Source of the DNA: an uncultured bacterium
GTDB lineage: Bacteria > Cyanobacteriota > Vampirovibrionia > Gastranaerophilales > Gastranaerophilaceae
Assembly: GCA_900553205.1 (NCBI GenBank)
Contig: USCK01000041.1
Span: 1 to 13,273 of the forward strand
Length of the DNA: 13,273 nucleotides
Direction of reading: 5' to 3'
Under the pieces are notes generated by a model. The model was not told the DNA's origin. It worked only from the letters and a program-made list of their open reading frames with translations, and made no database searches. Positions 7,244 to 13,130 of this stretch are shown one piece after another. Made by a program: the position numbers and the translations under genes. Within the stretch, counting starts at the first letter, position 1. Each line of letters opens with the position of its first letter.

Positions 7244-8335
7244 ATGAAAGAAGTTTTGCTTAAATATAAAAATCTATATTATATTGGTGGAATTGTTCGT
7301 GATATGGTTCTGGGCAAAGACTCTTTTGATATAGATATAACTTATGTTGGTAATGCTATTCAGTTTGCACAGACTTTAGAAGATATTGAGATAATAAAGA
7401 TTAATGAGCCATTTGGTACTGTAAAAATCAAACAGAACGGTCAAGAAATTGACCTCGCATCAACTCGAAACGAAATCTATCCAAGAGCAGGACATTTGCC
7501 CGTTGTGACAGAAATAGGTTGTTCACTCAAAAAAGATGTACTAAGACGAGATTTTACTATCAATACTCTTGCGAAATCACTTTTAACAGGAGAGATAATT
7601 GATTATCTGGGTGGTTTAAAAGATATAGAAGCAAAAACTATTCGTGTACTCCATGACAATAGTTTTATAGATGACCCAACAAGAATAATTAGAGCATTAA
7701 AGTTTTCTGTAAGATTTGGCTTTGATTTAGACGAACATACAAGGGAATTGCAGACAAAATATTTACAGAATATAAATTATGATATGAGTTATAAGCGAGT
7801 GAAGAAAGAGCTTATCGAAACATTTAATTTGAACTCTCAAGAAGCTTTTGAAAGGTTCTTTGATGAAGGGATATATAAGTTATTGACGGATAATAAAGTT
7901 ACAAGACCAAACTATAATATTCAGCAACTCATAGAACAATATCCTGTTAAAAATACTTGGCTTGTATATCTTGGTTGGTGTGATTTGAGCAAACTTCCAC
8001 TAACTAAACAAGAATCAAAGATTATTGAAGATTATAACAGGCTGAAAACCTTGAATCTTGAAGATGATTATAAACTATATAAAGAGTTCAATGCGTCCGA
8101 AAAAGAGAGTATCCTTTTATATGCAATAATGGTTGATGACAAAAAAGTTTTCCATTATTTTAAAAACCTTGCTGATATCAAATTAACCATCGCAGGCAAG
8201 GATTTGCAAGATATGGGTATCAAGCCTTCAAAACAGTATTCTGAATGTTTTGAATATGTCCTGAAACAAAAAATCAAGAATCCACAAACAGATGAAAAAC
8301 AAACTGCGTTAGAATTCTTTAGGCAACAGTTCTGA
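7244..8335 (+). CDS. CCA tRNA nucleotidyltransferase / poly(A) polymerase family protein
   Basis: A class II nucleotidyltransferase that most likely adds or repairs the CCA end of tRNAs in the cytoplasm. In 363 residues the head shows GGIVRD (15-20), the metal-binding DID (Asp29 and Asp31), a third acidic residue at Asp70 (EIDLAS), RRDFTINTLA (101-110), DYLGGLKDI (120-128) and DDPTRIIRALKF (143-154). These are the template-pocket and RNA-binding motifs of the family. The C-terminal 170 residues are helical and weakly conserved; there is no HD phosphohydrolase domain. The GG motif starts only 15 residues in, so the N terminus is short. No ribosome-binding site is visible. A pure A-adding or CC-adding enzyme, or a poly(A) polymerase, cannot be excluded from motifs alone. 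The last 17 bases overlap the 3' end of the convergent gene. Confidence 0.92.
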   Translation: MKEVLLKYKNLYYIGGIVRDMVLGKDSFDIDITYVGNAIQFAQTLEDIEIIKINEPFGTVKIKQNGQEIDLASTRNEIYPRAGHLPVVTEIGCSLKKDVLRRDFTINTLAKSLLTGEIIDYLGGLKDIEAKTIRVLHDNSFIDDPTRIIRALKFSVRFGFDLDEHTRELQTKYLQNINYDMSYKRVKKELIETFNLNSQEAFERFFDEGIYKLLTDNKVTRPNYNIQQLIEQYPVKNTWLVYLGWCDLSKLPLTKQESKIIEDYNRLKTLNLEDDYKLYKEFNASEKESILLYAIMVDDKKVFHYFKNLADIKLTIAGKDLQDMGIKPSKQYSECFEYVLKQKIKNPQTDEKQTALEFFRQQF

Positions 8336-9908
8336 TTTTGTTTTGTTGATTAGGTTGCATTTGTACTTGTTGTGCTTTTTTAGGTTGTGTAGTTGTTGCT
8401 TGTGCTTGATAATCATGTGTTCCGGGGAACGCATCTACACCTGTCATTTTCTTTGTAATCCAGTTTTGGATATCAGGAATTAATCTTGATAAGAATAGTG
8501 CAGCTACAGAGAAACCTGCTACGAAGTTTACACCGTTATAGACCATATTTTTAGTTTTCATCTTTTTGAGCAGTTTTAAATCTACTTTGTTGCCGTTTTT
8601 CTTAGCAGCTTTACATATATCATCAACATAATCCTTCATTCTTCCGTTAAGTTTTTCAAGTTTTTTATAAGAAACGAATTTGTTAGGGTTAGAAGATGCA
8701 CCGTCTGTGTATAATTCGTGTGCCGATTTTAGGAGTTCAGGGTTGTTAAGTTCTCCACCTTGATAAACTCCTCTGACTTGAGCTCTTGTTAAAACACTTT
8801 TGCCTTGTTGTTGAGGTTGAACGGTTGACATTTTAGCTGCACGAGCTTGGATTTCAGGGTTGGTTTCAACTTCGTTGAATCTGTCAAGCGTGATAGCTTC
8901 GCCTTTTTCTCCAAAGAATTTGTTTAAATCCATTGTTGATGTTGCTGTTTCATTTCCGTAAACATGTTGTTTGAATTCCTCAATAGACATTGTTGCATTA
9001 TGGTCTTTGTCAAACATGCCGGCTAAACGATTATGTAAAACATTTGCTGTCGTAGGGTCAAGTCTTTCCCAACGACCTGATTCAAGTTTGTTCAAACCTG
9101 CTCTTACATGGTCTTGAGCAAACATGTAGAAGTAGATTGAACCACCATCACGCACTACAATTTCTACTTTTTCTTCTTTTTTACGAGCATTGTAGGTTCT
9201 TCCACCAAGCACACCCAAATCTGTTGATAACAGTTGACCCATATTGGTGTTTTCCATAAAGTTGGTGAAAGTATTTAGTCCACCTTTGAACGCTGGTTGA
9301 CCTTGTGGGGTAGTTGGATTTTGTGTAATTTTTGTTTTGAAAGCGTTAAATCTTGATTTGTTTTGTGTACCATCTTGCACCACTAAACGATAATGAGGTA
9401 CAATATGGTTTTTATCTTGTTTTTTGAATGAATTTGTAATCTTGTGGTTTAAAGGTGGCACAACAAAACCTATGATATAGTTTGCAGCGAGGACACTGGC
9501 TGCAACCTTACCGAATTTTATCATAGAAAGTGCATGCTTAGAGAAGTTTTTAGGATTGAACAATTTGTTATTAACAAAGTTGTTGAAAGGTTTTCTAACA
9601 GCGTCTTGACCGACATCGAATGCAGAATCAAGTCGTTTTTTGTCTGCACCTTTTGCGACATTAAGAAGTTTAGCTATAGCTTTGTTCCCCAGATAGTTGA
9701 AGCCTTTTACGCCACCAAGCCATACAAGAGAACCACTAGTTTCTTCTATTGCACGTTCTCTGGCTTCTTCTACGCCACCTCTTTTATATGCTTTGGCAGT
9801 ACGGCCGGTTACAACAAAACCCTCTAGCCCTATAATAGGTGCAAGAGCATCTTGCTTTGTAGCCATTGTTATACCTTTTCCAAGTAAATTGCCTAGACCT
9901 GCTGTCAC
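8319..9908 (-). CDS. Lineage-specific membrane protein with an EF-hand calcium-binding motif
   Basis: I do not recognise a named family. The first in-frame start is GTG at 9908 (AGGGA upstream), giving 529 residues; ATG at 9866 with AAAAGG upstream is an alternative that removes 14 residues. Two likely membrane segments are visible, about 133-153 (VAASVLAANYIIGFVV) and 457-476 (NGVNFVAGFSVAALFLS). An FKG motif sits at 207-209 after a Thr/Pro/Gln stretch. Between the membrane segments, residues 300-311 (DKDHNATMSIEE) match the EF-hand loop with Asp1, Asp3, Asn5, Thr7, Ser9 and Glu12, then Phe. A second helix-loop-helix, LNKFFGEKGEAITLDRF (328-344), looks like a degenerate partner EF-hand. The C terminus (about 498-522) is Gln/Thr-rich. 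The topology and function are unknown; calcium binding is inferred. The gene has its own promoter-like region and ends inside the 3' end of the convergent nucleotidyltransferase gene with no terminator between. Confidence 0.87.
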   Translation of the reverse strand: MTAGLGNLLGKGITMATKQDALAPIIGLEGFVVTGRTAKAYKRGGVEEARERAIEETSGSLVWLGGVKGFNYLGNKAIAKLLNVAKGADKKRLDSAFDVGQDAVRKPFNNFVNNKLFNPKNFSKHALSMIKFGKVAASVLAANYIIGFVVPPLNHKITNSFKKQDKNHIVPHYRLVVQDGTQNKSRFNAFKTKITQNPTTPQGQPAFKGGLNTFTNFMENTNMGQLLSTDLGVLGGRTYNARKKEEKVEIVVRDGGSIYFYMFAQDHVRAGLNKLESGRWERLDPTTANVLHNRLAGMFDKDHNATMSIEEFKQHVYGNETATSTMDLNKFFGEKGEAITLDRFNEVETNPEIQARAAKMSTVQPQQQGKSVLTRAQVRGVYQGGELNNPELLKSAHELYTDGASSNPNKFVSYKKLEKLNGRMKDYVDDICKAAKKNGNKVDLKLLKKMKTKNMVYNGVNFVAGFSVAALFLSRLIPDIQNWITKKMTGVDAFPGTHDYQAQATTTQPKKAQQVQMQPNQQNKIRTVA

Positions 9909-9931
9909 AATAAATCCCTATTTTCTACACT

Positions 9932-9953
9932 TTCATGATAAATAAGTCATGAA
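9932..9953. repeat. Inverted repeat over the predicted start of the EF-hand gene transcript
   Basis: TTCATGA (9932-9938) and TCATGAA (9947-9953) are perfect 7-bp arms with an 8-bp spacer. The repeat touches the proposed -10 box (9952-9957) and covers the expected transcript start, the usual place for a repressor operator. No regulator can be named. Confidence 0.5.
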
Positions 9954-9980
9954 CATAATCATATTTGCCAATTTTAACAA
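9952..9980 (-). promoter_or_regulatory. Candidate promoter of the EF-hand protein gene
   Basis: On the minus strand TTGTTA (9980-9975) and TATGTT (9957-9952) are separated by 17 bases, each matching four of six consensus positions. The leader would be about 35-40 bases. An imperfect -35 with direct repeats just upstream suggests activator dependence. Confidence 0.4.
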
Positions 9981-10013
9981 AAATGTTACAAAATTAGAAC
10001 CGAAATGTTACAA
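9981..10013. repeat. Tandem 11-bp direct repeat upstream of the EF-hand gene promoter
   Basis: AAATGTTACAA occurs identically at 9981-9991 and 10003-10013, a 22-bp period (about two helical turns), directly upstream of the proposed -35 box. The nearer copy also forms TAACA-AAAA-TGTTA (9975-9988) with the -35 region. Two same-face sites just upstream of a weak -35 are typical of an activator. The neighbouring response regulator is a candidate, by position only. Confidence 0.6.
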
Positions 10014-10026
10014 TTAATAGTATTTT

Positions 10027-10689
10027 TTACACTAAACCTTCTTTTAAGGCTTTGACTGCAGCTTGTGTTCTATCGTCAACTACGAGTTTTTGGATAATGT
10101 TGCAAACATGTGCTTTTGCTGTATGTTCGCTTATTGTGAGAGTTTTGGCGATTTCGCTGTTGGTTTGACCGTCAACAACAAGTTTAAGTACTTCATATTC
10201 TCTTTGGGTAAGGTTGGAATGAGTTTCTCTGAAACTTGCTCTTGAGAGTTGGCGAGGTGGGATTACACCACAGTTTTTGTCTTTGATAAACGGCACAACT
10301 TGAGGGTCTATCCACATAGCACCGTTTTTTATGGTTTTTAGAATCATCATAAGCTGTTCGGTGTTTATATCTTTCATAATATATCCGAACGCACCTGCAG
10401 ATAACGAACTAAAAATTTCATCTTCTGAAACATGTGAGGTGAGCATGACAATTTTTGTGTTTGGAATATTCAATTCCATAATTTTTTTGGTTGCGTCCAT
10501 GCCGGACATATCAGGCAATCCGATATCCATAAGTACAATATCAGGTTTAAGGAGTTTAGCTTTTTCAATGGCTTCAGTTCCGTTTTGAGCTTCTGCAATT
10601 ATTTCTAATTCGGGATAATCTTCAAATAACGATTTTATCCCTATTCGCATCAATTTTTGGTCATCAACAAGTAGAATTCGTATAGTCAT
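10027..10689 (-). CDS. NarL/LuxR-type response regulator (orphan)
   Basis: A two-component transcription factor of 220 residues. The ATG at 10689 is chosen because GGAGG stands six bases upstream; the longer frame to 10728 has no such support. The receiver domain (about 1-120) has the acidic pair Asp9-Asp10, the phosphoacceptor Asp55 in VLMDIGLPDMSG, Thr84 and the conserved Lys106 of YIMKD. A linker (about 125-158) leads to a LuxR-type helix-turn-helix (160-220) beginning LTQREYEVLKLVVDGQTNSE, with recognition helix SEHTAKAHVCNIIQKL. No histidine kinase is in the window, so its partner is elsewhere. It lies upstream of, and on the same strand as, the EF-hand membrane protein, with a 118-bp gap. 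A perfect inverted repeat overlaps its ribosome-binding site. Confidence 0.95.
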   Translation of the reverse strand: MTIRILLVDDQKLMRIGIKSLFEDYPELEIIAEAQNGTEAIEKAKLLKPDIVLMDIGLPDMSGMDATKKIMELNIPNTKIVMLTSHVSEDEIFSSLSAGAFGYIMKDINTEQLMMILKTIKNGAMWIDPQVVPFIKDKNCGVIPPRQLSRASFRETHSNLTQREYEVLKLVVDGQTNSEIAKTLTISEHTAKAHVCNIIQKLVVDDRTQAAVKALKEGLV

Positions 10690-10698
10690 AATTATCCT

Positions 10699-10718
10699 CC
10701 ACAATAATTTTATTGTGG
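10699..10718 (-). promoter_or_regulatory. Perfect inverted repeat overlapping the response-regulator ribosome-binding site
   Basis: CCACAATAA (10699-10707) and TTATTGTGG (10710-10718) are 9-bp arms with a two-base spacer. In the minus-strand transcript the 3' arm shares its final GG with the GGAGG Shine-Dalgarno sequence (10696-10700). It could act as a DNA operator, or as an RNA hairpin limiting translation. Confidence 0.6.
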
Positions 10719-10728
10719 GCAAAAGCAT

Positions 10729-10757
10729 TTTATATCGTCTGAGTCTTATCTTTGAAA
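10729..10757 (-). promoter_or_regulatory. Candidate promoter of the response regulator
   Basis: On the minus strand TATAAA (10734-10729) has five of six consensus bases. TTTCAA (10757-10752) stands 17 bases upstream as a weak -35. The predicted start near 10722 lies just before the inverted repeat at 10699-10718. Confidence 0.45.
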
Positions 10758-10810
10758 GACAATATTATAAATGTATGTTTTTGAATTCTTATATATACAA
10801 GCATTACAAT

Positions 10811-10841
10811 AAAAAATGGGACTTAAACTGTCCCATTTTTT
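10811..10841. terminator. Intrinsic terminator after the kinase gene
   Basis: AAAAAATGGGAC (10811-10822) and GTCCCATTTTTT (10830-10841) form a perfect 12-bp stem with a 7-base loop, and six A/T on either side serve as a U-tract in both directions. It lies 22 bases after the stop of the minus-strand kinase and separates it from the response regulator. Confidence 0.9.
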
Positions 10842-10862
10842 ACTTATTATTTGTTTAAATGT

Positions 10863-11702
10863 TTAACCACCTATGATGTCAGAAAGTTTGTTAAACATCT
10901 TGTCTGTAATCTCTTGAATATATTCTTGAGTAACCATACCGTTGATTATGCAGTCTGCAATCTGATAAGTTGGTCTGATATATTGTTGAGCTGTTTTGTT
11001 TACATCTTTGAACTGTAAATCGGCAGCTTCACCTGTTTTTCCTCTTGAGATAGCTCGTTTGTACCACCTTTCTTTGATTACATTTAGTGGAGTGAATACA
11101 TAAACTTTTACATCCATTATGTCACGCACTTCTTCGTTCAGTACATACAAGCCTTCTGTCAAAATAACTTTTGCAGGAGTTTTTACATCTCCGTCAGGGT
11201 GAGATTCACAAGTTTTGAAGTCATAACGAGGAGAGACGACTGTTTGTCCTTGTTTCAAGCCCATAAGATGTTCTCTCATAAGAGCCAAATTGATAACATC
11301 AGGAGTATCAAAACTGAAACCTGATTTGAACAATTCTTCATAACTTCCTGCTTGTTGAAGTTCTTTTGATGTGTCTTTGTAATAATCATCACATCTGATA
11401 ACGGTATAGATACCTTCTTTTTTATCTTTTACTACTGCTTGAATAGTATTATCAACAAAAACTGTTTTTCCTGATGCACTTTCGCCTGTTATACCGATAA
11501 GAAAAGTCTTTTTCTTTTCTTGAACGACTTTGCGTGCAATATTCATAATAAAATTGTCTTTAACCTTCAAGAATAAAGGTTGTTTTTCTTTTTTATCTTC
11601 TTCCAAGATTTCTTTAAAGCCCTCAACTATATTGGATATAAGTTCCATATCCAAACGGCTTGAGTAAAAATTGTAATTAGTTAAATCTAATGTTCCCATC
11701 AT
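10863..11702 (-). CDS. Uridine-kinase/phosphoribulokinase-family P-loop kinase
   Basis: A P-loop kinase that most likely phosphorylates uridine (and cytidine) in pyrimidine salvage, in the cytoplasm. The 279 residues show Walker A GESASGKT (73-80), RCDDYYKD (103-110, the place of the uridine kinase DSFYK), FDTPDVINL (131-139, like FDHPDAFD), PRYDF (158-162), the Walker B region VILTEGLYVL (179-188) and an Arg/Lys-rich lid, KERWYKRAISRGKTGE. The core is normal; residues 1-65 are an extra N-terminal helical stretch not present in short Udk enzymes. Two adjacent ATG codons (11702 and 11699) begin the frame and the ribosome-binding site is weak. Another substrate of the PRK/UK superfamily is possible, since the motifs deviate from the classic uridine kinase. 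It is followed by a strong terminator. Confidence 0.85.
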   Translation of the reverse strand: MMGTLDLTNYNFYSSRLDMELISNIVEGFKEILEEDKKEKQPLFLKVKDNFIMNIARKVVQEKKKTFLIGITGESASGKTVFVDNTIQAVVKDKKEGIYTVIRCDDYYKDTSKELQQAGSYEELFKSGFSFDTPDVINLALMREHLMGLKQGQTVVSPRYDFKTCESHPDGDVKTPAKVILTEGLYVLNEEVRDIMDVKVYVFTPLNVIKERWYKRAISRGKTGEAADLQFKDVNKTAQQYIRPTYQIADCIINGMVTQEYIQEITDKMFNKLSDIIGG

Positions 11703-12015
11703 AATCTACACCATTGTTCCTATACATTAGTAACATTTTACTTTAAAACAGAAAATTTTTCTGAATTTGTTATGTTTTGTTAAATTTTGTTTGAAAACCT
11801 TGTTTTAAAAGGTGTTCAACAGTTTTTTGAATTGTTGGTAATACTTTTGTCAGATAGGGTTTCTACCACTATTTGCAATAAGTCATGGGAATTTTAAATT
11901 TTGCTATTTGTAGGCAAAAAATTTTACTTAATGTTACATTGTTTAACAAAAAAGGCAATTTTTAAGAAGGAAAAAACTTTATATAAATGTAAGGTTAATT
12001 TTGAAAGGTTAGTTT
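11703..12015. other. Divergent intergenic region, kinase and 82-residue gene
   Basis: This 313-bp gap is very rich in T and A and holds no supported gene. It contains repeated GTTTTGTTAAATTTTGTTTG-like text at about 11770-11795, the palindrome at 11749-11763, and TGTTA(CATTGTT)TAACA at 11932-11948 some 70-85 bases before the ATG at 12016. No confident -35/-10 pair is seen for the plus-strand gene; TATATAA at about 11982-11988 is a possible -10. Confidence 0.5.
11749..11763. promoter_or_regulatory. 15-bp palindrome upstream of the kinase gene
   Basis: CAGAAAA-T-TTTTCTG is a perfect palindrome with 7-bp arms, 47-61 bases before the kinase start. A weak minus-strand promoter, TTTCAA and CATAAC (11774-11769) 16 bases apart, would start transcription at about this palindrome. 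It may be an operator or a transcript-end hairpin. Confidence 0.4.
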
Positions 12016-12264
12016 ATGCAAGGTATTCCATCATATTATGGCGCAGATGATTTGTTAATAAACGCTTTGTATGACGAAGGTGCAAACATTTGTGGACAAC
12101 CAGCTATGCCCAAAACTCCTGAATATCCTTCAGACTCTTTCGAACCATCTAACAAAAAAAGCAGTACCGTTAAAAAAGGTCTTGCAATAGGTGGTGTTTT
12201 AACTGCTGTCGGTTCTCTCGGTTATGGAATATTTAAACTCGTTAAACATATCAAGAAACCGTAA
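12016..12264 (+). CDS. Small protein with a C-terminal glycine-rich hydrophobic helix
   Basis: An 82-residue protein of no recognised family. AAAGG stands seven bases before the ATG and an intrinsic terminator follows the stop by 40 bases, so it looks like a real single-gene unit. Residues 1-54 are polar and Pro/Ser/Tyr-containing with one Cys (26), with no signal peptide. Residues 55-76 (GLAIGGVLTAVGSLGYGIFKL) form a Gly-rich hydrophobic helix flanked by Lys pairs and ending VKHIKKP. This suggests a tail-anchored or C-terminally membrane-inserting small protein with a positive end. A role as a secreted amphipathic peptide or holin-like factor cannot be told apart by sequence. Confidence 0.72.
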   Translation: MQGIPSYYGADDLLINALYDEGANICGQPAMPKTPEYPSDSFEPSNKKSSTVKKGLAIGGVLTAVGSLGYGIFKLVKHIKKP

Positions 12265-12304
12265 AAAGATTTAGAATTAAAATTCAAGTGTTAGTGTGTT
12301 TTTT

Positions 12305-12327
12305 AGCTACAGGTGACTGTAGCTTTT
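12305..12327 (+). terminator. Intrinsic terminator with GTGA tetraloop
   Basis: AGCTACAG (12305-12312) and CTGTAGCT (12317-12324) form a perfect 8-bp stem closed by GTGA, a GNRA-type tetraloop, and followed by a short TTTT run. It ends the 82-residue gene. Confidence 0.85.
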
Positions 12328-12338
12328 GTATTATATAG

Positions 12339-12451
12339 AAGTTATTAAGAGCTAAGTTATTAAGTGAATAAGTGTTCTTATGATTCAGAGCCGTTAGGCT
12401 AAAGAAGCTCTTTTAAAAAGTGAAAAAGAGTTAAGTAACTAAGTTATTAAG
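12339..12451. repeat. Three copies of AAGTTATTAAG in a non-coding stretch
   Basis: The 11-mer AAGTTATTAAG occurs at 12339-12349, 12354-12364 and 12441-12451; the last two share the longer CTAAGTTATTAAG. Between them lie small hairpins (ATAAG-TGTT-CTTAT at 12368-12381 and AGCC/GGCT near 12390-12400). The stretch between the terminator at 12327 and the stop at 12491 holds no supported gene. Its role is unknown. Confidence 0.6.
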
Positions 12452-12490
12452 AAATAAATAAAATACCGGTTTCTCTATACAAAATCCCAT

Positions 12491-12964
12491 TTAAACGATT
12501 TTAGAATGGGTATTGTTAACCATTCGGATTGCAGCTTGAGTGTTTAAGAAGTTCAAGGTTGCCATTAGATTTGTTCGTCTGCCACCGTATTGGTTTCTTG
12601 CTGCAGTCATGGTTTCATCACGCATTGAGTTTGTGTATCTTGAATTATCAACACTTTGGATATTGTGTTTCAGTTGTGGAATATTTTGTTGTGTTGTAGT
12701 TTCTTGTGGGGCAGAGGTTTGTTGAGTTGATTCTGTTTTGATATTTTGGGTCAAATCGCCAAACGGTTTTATTCTGCTGTTCCCGATAGATTCTCTGGCA
12801 GATGTCATGACATCATTTTGTATGGCTTGTGCCATGCCTTCTTCTCTTTCTGTTGCAAGAGCTGATGACTTTTCTTTTGCCCTATTAAATATCATTTCTT
12901 TTACTGAAGCAACTTCTGACATATCAATGCTCGGTCTTGCTCCTGTAAGGCCATAATTATTCAT
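12491..12964 (-). CDS. Hypothetical protein with an internal repeat and a Gln/Thr-rich linker
   Basis: A 157-residue protein of no recognised family. The ATG at 12964 is preceded by AGAGG only a few bases away, and a clear -10 (TATAAT) lies upstream. The first 60 residues look helical and charged. A short motif occurs twice, DVMTSARESIG (51-61) and ETMTAARNQYG (117-127), one before and one after a disordered Thr/Gln/Ser stretch (about 72-97). The C terminus (131-150) is a mixed amphipathic helix. There is no signal peptide or membrane segment. The two half-repeats suggest a duplicated small helical unit. No terminator is seen after the stop. Confidence 0.78.
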   Translation of the reverse strand: MNNYGLTGARPSIDMSEVASVKEMIFNRAKEKSSALATEREEGMAQAIQNDVMTSARESIGNSRIKPFGDLTQNIKTESTQQTSAPQETTTQQNIPQLKHNIQSVDNSRYTNSMRDETMTAARNQYGGRRTNLMATLNFLNTQAAIRMVNNTHSKIV

Positions 12965-12990
12965 TTTCCTCTTTTATCCTATTCTAAGAT

Positions 12991-13018
12991 ATACCATGCC
13001 TGCATAATGGCATGATAC
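12991..13018 (-). promoter_or_regulatory. Hairpin at the predicted 5' end of the 157-residue gene's transcript
   Basis: In the minus-strand RNA the arms at 13018-13009 and 13000-12991 form a 10-bp stem with two G-U pairs around an 8-base loop; as DNA only six pairs (CATGCC/GGCATG) are perfect. The G-U pairing favours a role in this transcript rather than as a DNA operator. A leader of about 30 bases follows before the ATG. Confidence 0.5.
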
Positions 13019-13025
13019 ATATAGT

Positions 13026-13031
13026 ATTATA
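13026..13031 (-). promoter_or_regulatory. -10 box of the 157-residue gene
   Basis: The minus strand reads TATAAT, a perfect -10, with TGACTT 17 bases upstream as a weak -35. The predicted start is near 13019, immediately before the hairpin at 12991-13018. Confidence 0.5.
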
Positions 13032-13130
13032 GTGTCTATATATTTATAAAGTCACAAAAGCATAAAAAATTTACATATTTGTATATCAATATTATATATT
13101 TGTTACATAAGTACATATTAGATTTCTACC

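Noticed and set aside
10690..10728. Longer start of the response regulator
   Set aside because: The receiver domain begins normally at MTIRILLVDD, directly after GGAGG; the upstream residues would translate the ribosome-binding site and inverted repeat.
11885..11962. A short plus-strand frame starting ATG at about 11885 (about 25 residues)
   Set aside because: No ribosome-binding site, composition like the surrounding non-coding DNA, and it covers the TGTTA/TAACA motif.
12265..12490. CRISPR array suggested by repeated AAGTTATTAAG
   Set aside because: Repeats are only 11-13 bp, spacing is irregular (15 and 87 bp), and there is no cas gene nearby.
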